This document shows, piece by piece, positions 60,393 through 64,000 of a DNA stretch of 64,000 nt; position 1 is the first letter of the stretch; each line of letters begins with the position of its first letter. Source of the DNA: Hypomesus transpacificus (lineage: Eukaryota; Chordata; Actinopteri; Osmeriformes; Osmeridae); NCBI RefSeq assembly GCF_021917145.1, contig NC_061066.1, positions 682,001-746,000 of the forward strand, read 5' to 3'. Under the pieces are notes generated by a model, which was not told the origin of the DNA, did not search any database, and was given only the letters and a program-made list of their open reading frames with translations. The position numbers were made by a program, and so were the translations under genes.

Positions 60393-62765
60393 GTTAGAAG
60401 TCTAGGCATCTTGCAATAGTGTATAAAAATAACTCTTATTTGACCCACTTGGCTTGTAATCTACAGCTATCGACTGACCTAATCGTGTATTACACCGCTG
60501 CAGTGCACAGGCTTTCTCGTTGGGGTCATGAGTGTTGCGGAGGAGGTTTGGATCCCGAGTCGCAGCTGGTGGGTGGTATAGGTTGGACGCTGCAGTTGGG
60601 ACTCACTATTCAGGCCAAGTGTCAGGTGATATCCAAGCCAAGTAGTCTGCACTTCGTTAAGACTTGATTAGCCTGGCTCTCCAGCGTAATTAGTGGCGGA
60701 AGAGGAGGGGCAGGTTCTGATTGCAGCTCTGTCTCTGGACAGCTTAGAGACCTACATATCAACAACTTAATCCTTTTGAAGGAGAGTCCCTACCGGGTGC
60801 AGACAACAACCTCACATAACTTCAGACAACTAGGGGAAGACCCTGTAAGTCTAAAACCCACATACAGCTTAAAAGCAGCCGACAGTCTTACTGGTTTGAT
60901 CGCTGATTAACAATGATTTCAACGACTGTGTTTTTGAATACATAAACGTGTTTGAACTCAACGTTTCGAACGGCCATGTTAAGTTGCAATTGGATGACCA
61001 AGTATTCCTTAGGTCAGTGACTTTAGTAGGAATGGATTTAACATTGTAGATGTGGCTGCTGCGGTGGTTCTTACAATGCACCTCAAATTCAACTAGCCTA
61101 CAATGAACTGAGCATGACCCCGTAGATAACAGCAGTTATCTTTGAAAATCCCCTCCAATCCTTTTATGAAGCTTTGACACATCCGGATGTGTGCATAACA
61201 CTGGTTTATGAGAACAGTTAATGGTCCGTCAAGCATGAATGAAAGCCTTTGAAGGAGTTTTGTATTTCTGGTCGCCCTCTGAGTGGTTGGAGATTAAATG
61301 AAAGCCTCGCTGAAAAAGTGCTATATTTTTGGAGTCTGGGGATAGCAGTCATTAAATAACTGCATGAATACTGTGTATGTGTCCTCAAACCAGAAAGAAA
61401 TTAACAAAGAAAAATGCACAATGCTGCAGACCTCAGCATCACTCCAACAAACTTCAGCTGTTTACCGGTACTCAACCACAGGACAGACTGACATGTTCTC
61501 CAGATAGTTCCTTTCCTCTCTCTCTTCACCTCTGTCTCCTTTTCTTTCCCTCTGCATCAGTCTGTTTATTTAACACAATCTTAAATAAACACTTCACACT
61601 CTTCATAATTACAATGTAAAGCTAGCTAACCACTTTTCATAATTAGGACTAGAAGGCTGTTGGTAGTTCAAACACTGCCCAAGGCAATGAGTGTGTACAG
61701 GTTTACAAGGAAACTGAGATCACAACCCCAACTTTTAGCACAAACACATAACATAAAAACACTGAAACATGTTCTTAGGTTGAACCTTGTATGAATATTG
61801 TCATGTTGTAATAGAAGTTGGATAGGAAGGGGCTATATGACACCACCCCAGCTACACCTGTCAACTTGATTTGGGCTGCTTATCCTGTTCATTATTGAAA
61901 AATATGTGTCCAACCGAAAGCAGTTAGATCAAAAATGTGTTTGATCCTTCCAACTAGATTAGGCAGTGTTTTTTTCTAAATCATCAGACTATAGATGTTG
62001 TCCACAAATCTCCTCCAGACTGCCTCGTGTCTCTGATTCCAGAGGAGCCCTTGGCTTTATATATTTTCCATTTAAGTCCATCTTGATCACCAGGCCAAAG
62101 CAACAGAAAGCCGACTGATTTATCCCTCCTCCTGAGACCTGGCTGGAGGACAAGGACGTGACCTGTAAAAAAACCACACAAAATGAAAAATCAAACCAGA
62201 CTGCAGTAAACGAGACTGGATGTGTGTGTTCACACATTCTTGATTTGGGCATCTGGGATTGTATTTTTGGATGAGGGATGATTGAGTGTGAGTATGTTTG
62301 TGTATGCCTGCGCCCAAATGTAGGCTAGTATGTGTTTGTGTGTTTGCAGCTGTATTTCTCATCCAGCACTCTCTAGCGTGCCAGGTGTGATCTCTTGTTC
62401 AGTGATTTAGGGTGAATGAGCTTTGTTGATGGTTGCAACACCTGGACAAATACCCTCCAGCATGGACAACCAGCTGCCAACGCTCCAACACCTGTGACTG
62501 GACGCAGGCTGTGAGACCATATAGATATTTGGTGTTTGGGATACGTTCTGCAGGGAGGACCCTTCCCTCCTCAGCATTCCATTCCAGATATCCCCTCTCT
62601 TCACGCATCCATTTTAAGCTTCCAGAGAAATCAAAGACATGGTGCCTGTCCTTTGATGTGCTCAAAGGGTGCTCCTCGGTCGTGGTCCATGTTCTGTCTG
62701 GGTGTGGAAATGAGTCGTATGAGCATGTGCAACCTGGGATCAAAGCCTCGGTCCTCTTTCTCTCC

Positions 62766-62805
62766 TTCCTTTTTTCTCTCTTCTCTCTCTCTCTCTCTCC
62801 TTCCT

Positions 62806-62859
<54 letters not shown>

Positions 62860-62870
62860 CCTCTCTCCTT
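62766..62870. repeat. Interrupted CT/TTCC-rich microsatellite
   Basis: CT runs separated by CCTTCCTTTTTT units, which occur twice, indicating an expanded compound repeat. In lhfpl3 intron 1. Confidence 0.9.
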
Positions 62871-63749
62871 GGCTTTTATTTGTCTATTCTCCCCCCCCCA
62901 TGCCCCATCTCTTGTTCTTCCCTCTATTTCTCTCACTGCTGATCTATGCCTTATCAATCATTTGCTGGTTGTTAAACAAATCAGATTTTAGACTTCCAAT
63001 GGTTCAATTGAAAACTCAAACCCCCTTCTCCTCTCATGCCATGATCTATAATAATCTGACTGGATTCCCCCTCATCTCCTCTTATTAGTCAATACATCAT
63101 AATAGATGGCATTTGACTGGGCCTGTTACAGAGGCTATATAGTCAATGGAATATATTACCTTGGGGGTGGTATTTCTCTTGGAGACTAGTCATATTGAAA
63201 AAAACATTATCAGGTTTAAAGGGTTAGTAGATGACCTGACGGTGATGTTTGAAGTCTGTCAAACTGTACATTGAAAACTGTAAATGATTTAATCTGTACA
63301 TTTAAAACTGTTGATGAACTCAATTGGAATTCCTGTCCTTTACAGGGCAATAATGTGGTGCTGTCTGTTTGTAGTGGAGTTAAACCAGTATGGTAGGAAC
63401 TGCATGTGGCATCAGCTTGCACCATAATGGGGTCAGTCTGCAAAAGTAAAGGACTCCAACGTTCTCCAAACCAAAGGAATGAAATGACTTGATACGCCGT
63501 CGTTGCTTGGTAAAGCAGCAGAAGGAGCGTCGAGGTGCAAATGAGAGCGTGTTCACCGTGAGGAGAACACAGCTAATGATGTTGACAGAGAGCCTTCCAT
63601 CAAAGACAGCTCTGCCGACGACTGTGGGCAAGCGGAGAATACAAATGAGGGCTGAGTTGGGAGGACATCAAACAGCTCCTGTCTTCATCTAGCAGGCAGC
63701 GCAGCAGAGGTTGCTGTTTGATAAACTTAGCACAGAGACTCTGAGCATC

Positions 63750-63772
63750 CTTGGTGCGTGCGTGCGTGCGTT
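63750..63772. repeat. GCGT tetranucleotide microsatellite
   Basis: Four to five GTGC/GCGT units in lhfpl3 intron 1, CpG-containing. Confidence 0.75.
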
Positions 63773-64000
63773 TGTGTTGATCCCAATGGAAGACGCAGAT
63801 ACTCAAGGGAGTCTGGAAAGAATTCATCTGTGTTCAGGAGTAGGTCCCTTGGGCTCCAATAACGTTCTCCCCCCTCATTTGTAAGTCAAGGTCTGTGACT
63901 AGATATTATGAGTTGGCTGTCATTGTTGTTGTTTAGTTTTTTTACTGTTGCTTGAGTCGTGTAGTCTCTTGTGTGTGAGGCCTGCGGTTCAGAGATCCCA

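Noticed and set aside
62433-62991. Frames of 169 and 151 codons with Leu-Ser repeats
   Set aside because: The C-terminal half is translated CT microsatellite; no start context or homology.

Overview
The window is genomic DNA from a ray-finned (teleost) fish. Genes have short GT-AG introns, vertebrate gene families are present throughout, and the interspersed repeats are fish-type: a V-SINE-like tRNA-derived SINE and an L2-like LINE that share a 3' tail. I cannot name the species. Nothing prokaryotic, viral or CRISPR-like was seen. All exon models below were built by hand from splice sites, reading-frame continuity and remembered family sequences. No database search was run.

Layout, left to right. 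1-1634 (-): exons 2 and 1 of a D-type cyclin, best matched by ccnd2; its remaining exons lie off the left edge. 1635-18351: about 17 kb with no convincing coding gene, but with a duplicated ~105-bp segment and one strong candidate promoter with a first exon (13826-13968). 18352-20466 (-): complete ten-exon usp18 with a textbook ISRE upstream. 21228-23001 (-): complete five-exon pex26. 23511-24049 (+): llph, head-to-head with pex26. 24872-28120 (-): hcls1, 14 coding exons with 4.5 cortactin repeats. 30435-42911 (-): golgb1 (giantin), about 3,021 aa with one 5-kb coding exon and a C-terminal membrane anchor. 43885-44154 (+): an 89-codon ORF of unknown function, divergent from golgb1 and followed by a 3'UTR-like stretch with polyadenylation signals. 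45558-47127 (+): a photoreceptor guanylate cyclase-activating protein, guca1c-like. 48959-53635 (-): complete 14-exon orc5, with a LINE in one intron and paired E2F motifs plus a CCAAT box upstream. 55309-55735 (+): first coding exon of lhfpl3; the rest of the window is its first intron.

The genes do not form one pathway. They are a set of neighbours whose human relatives sit in several blocks: PEX26-USP18 on 22q11, CCND2 on 12p13, LLPH on 12q14, HCLS1-GOLGB1 and GUCA1C on 3q13, and ORC5-LHFPL3 on 7q22. The window is therefore a teleost-specific mosaic of old syntenic pieces. The observations most worth checking are the unexplained 89-aa ORF next to golgb1, the orphan CRE/TATA promoter in the gene-poor interval, two GC-AG introns, the intermediate repeat number in hcls1, and the regulatory motifs that match the roles of usp18 (ISRE) and orc5 (E2F).
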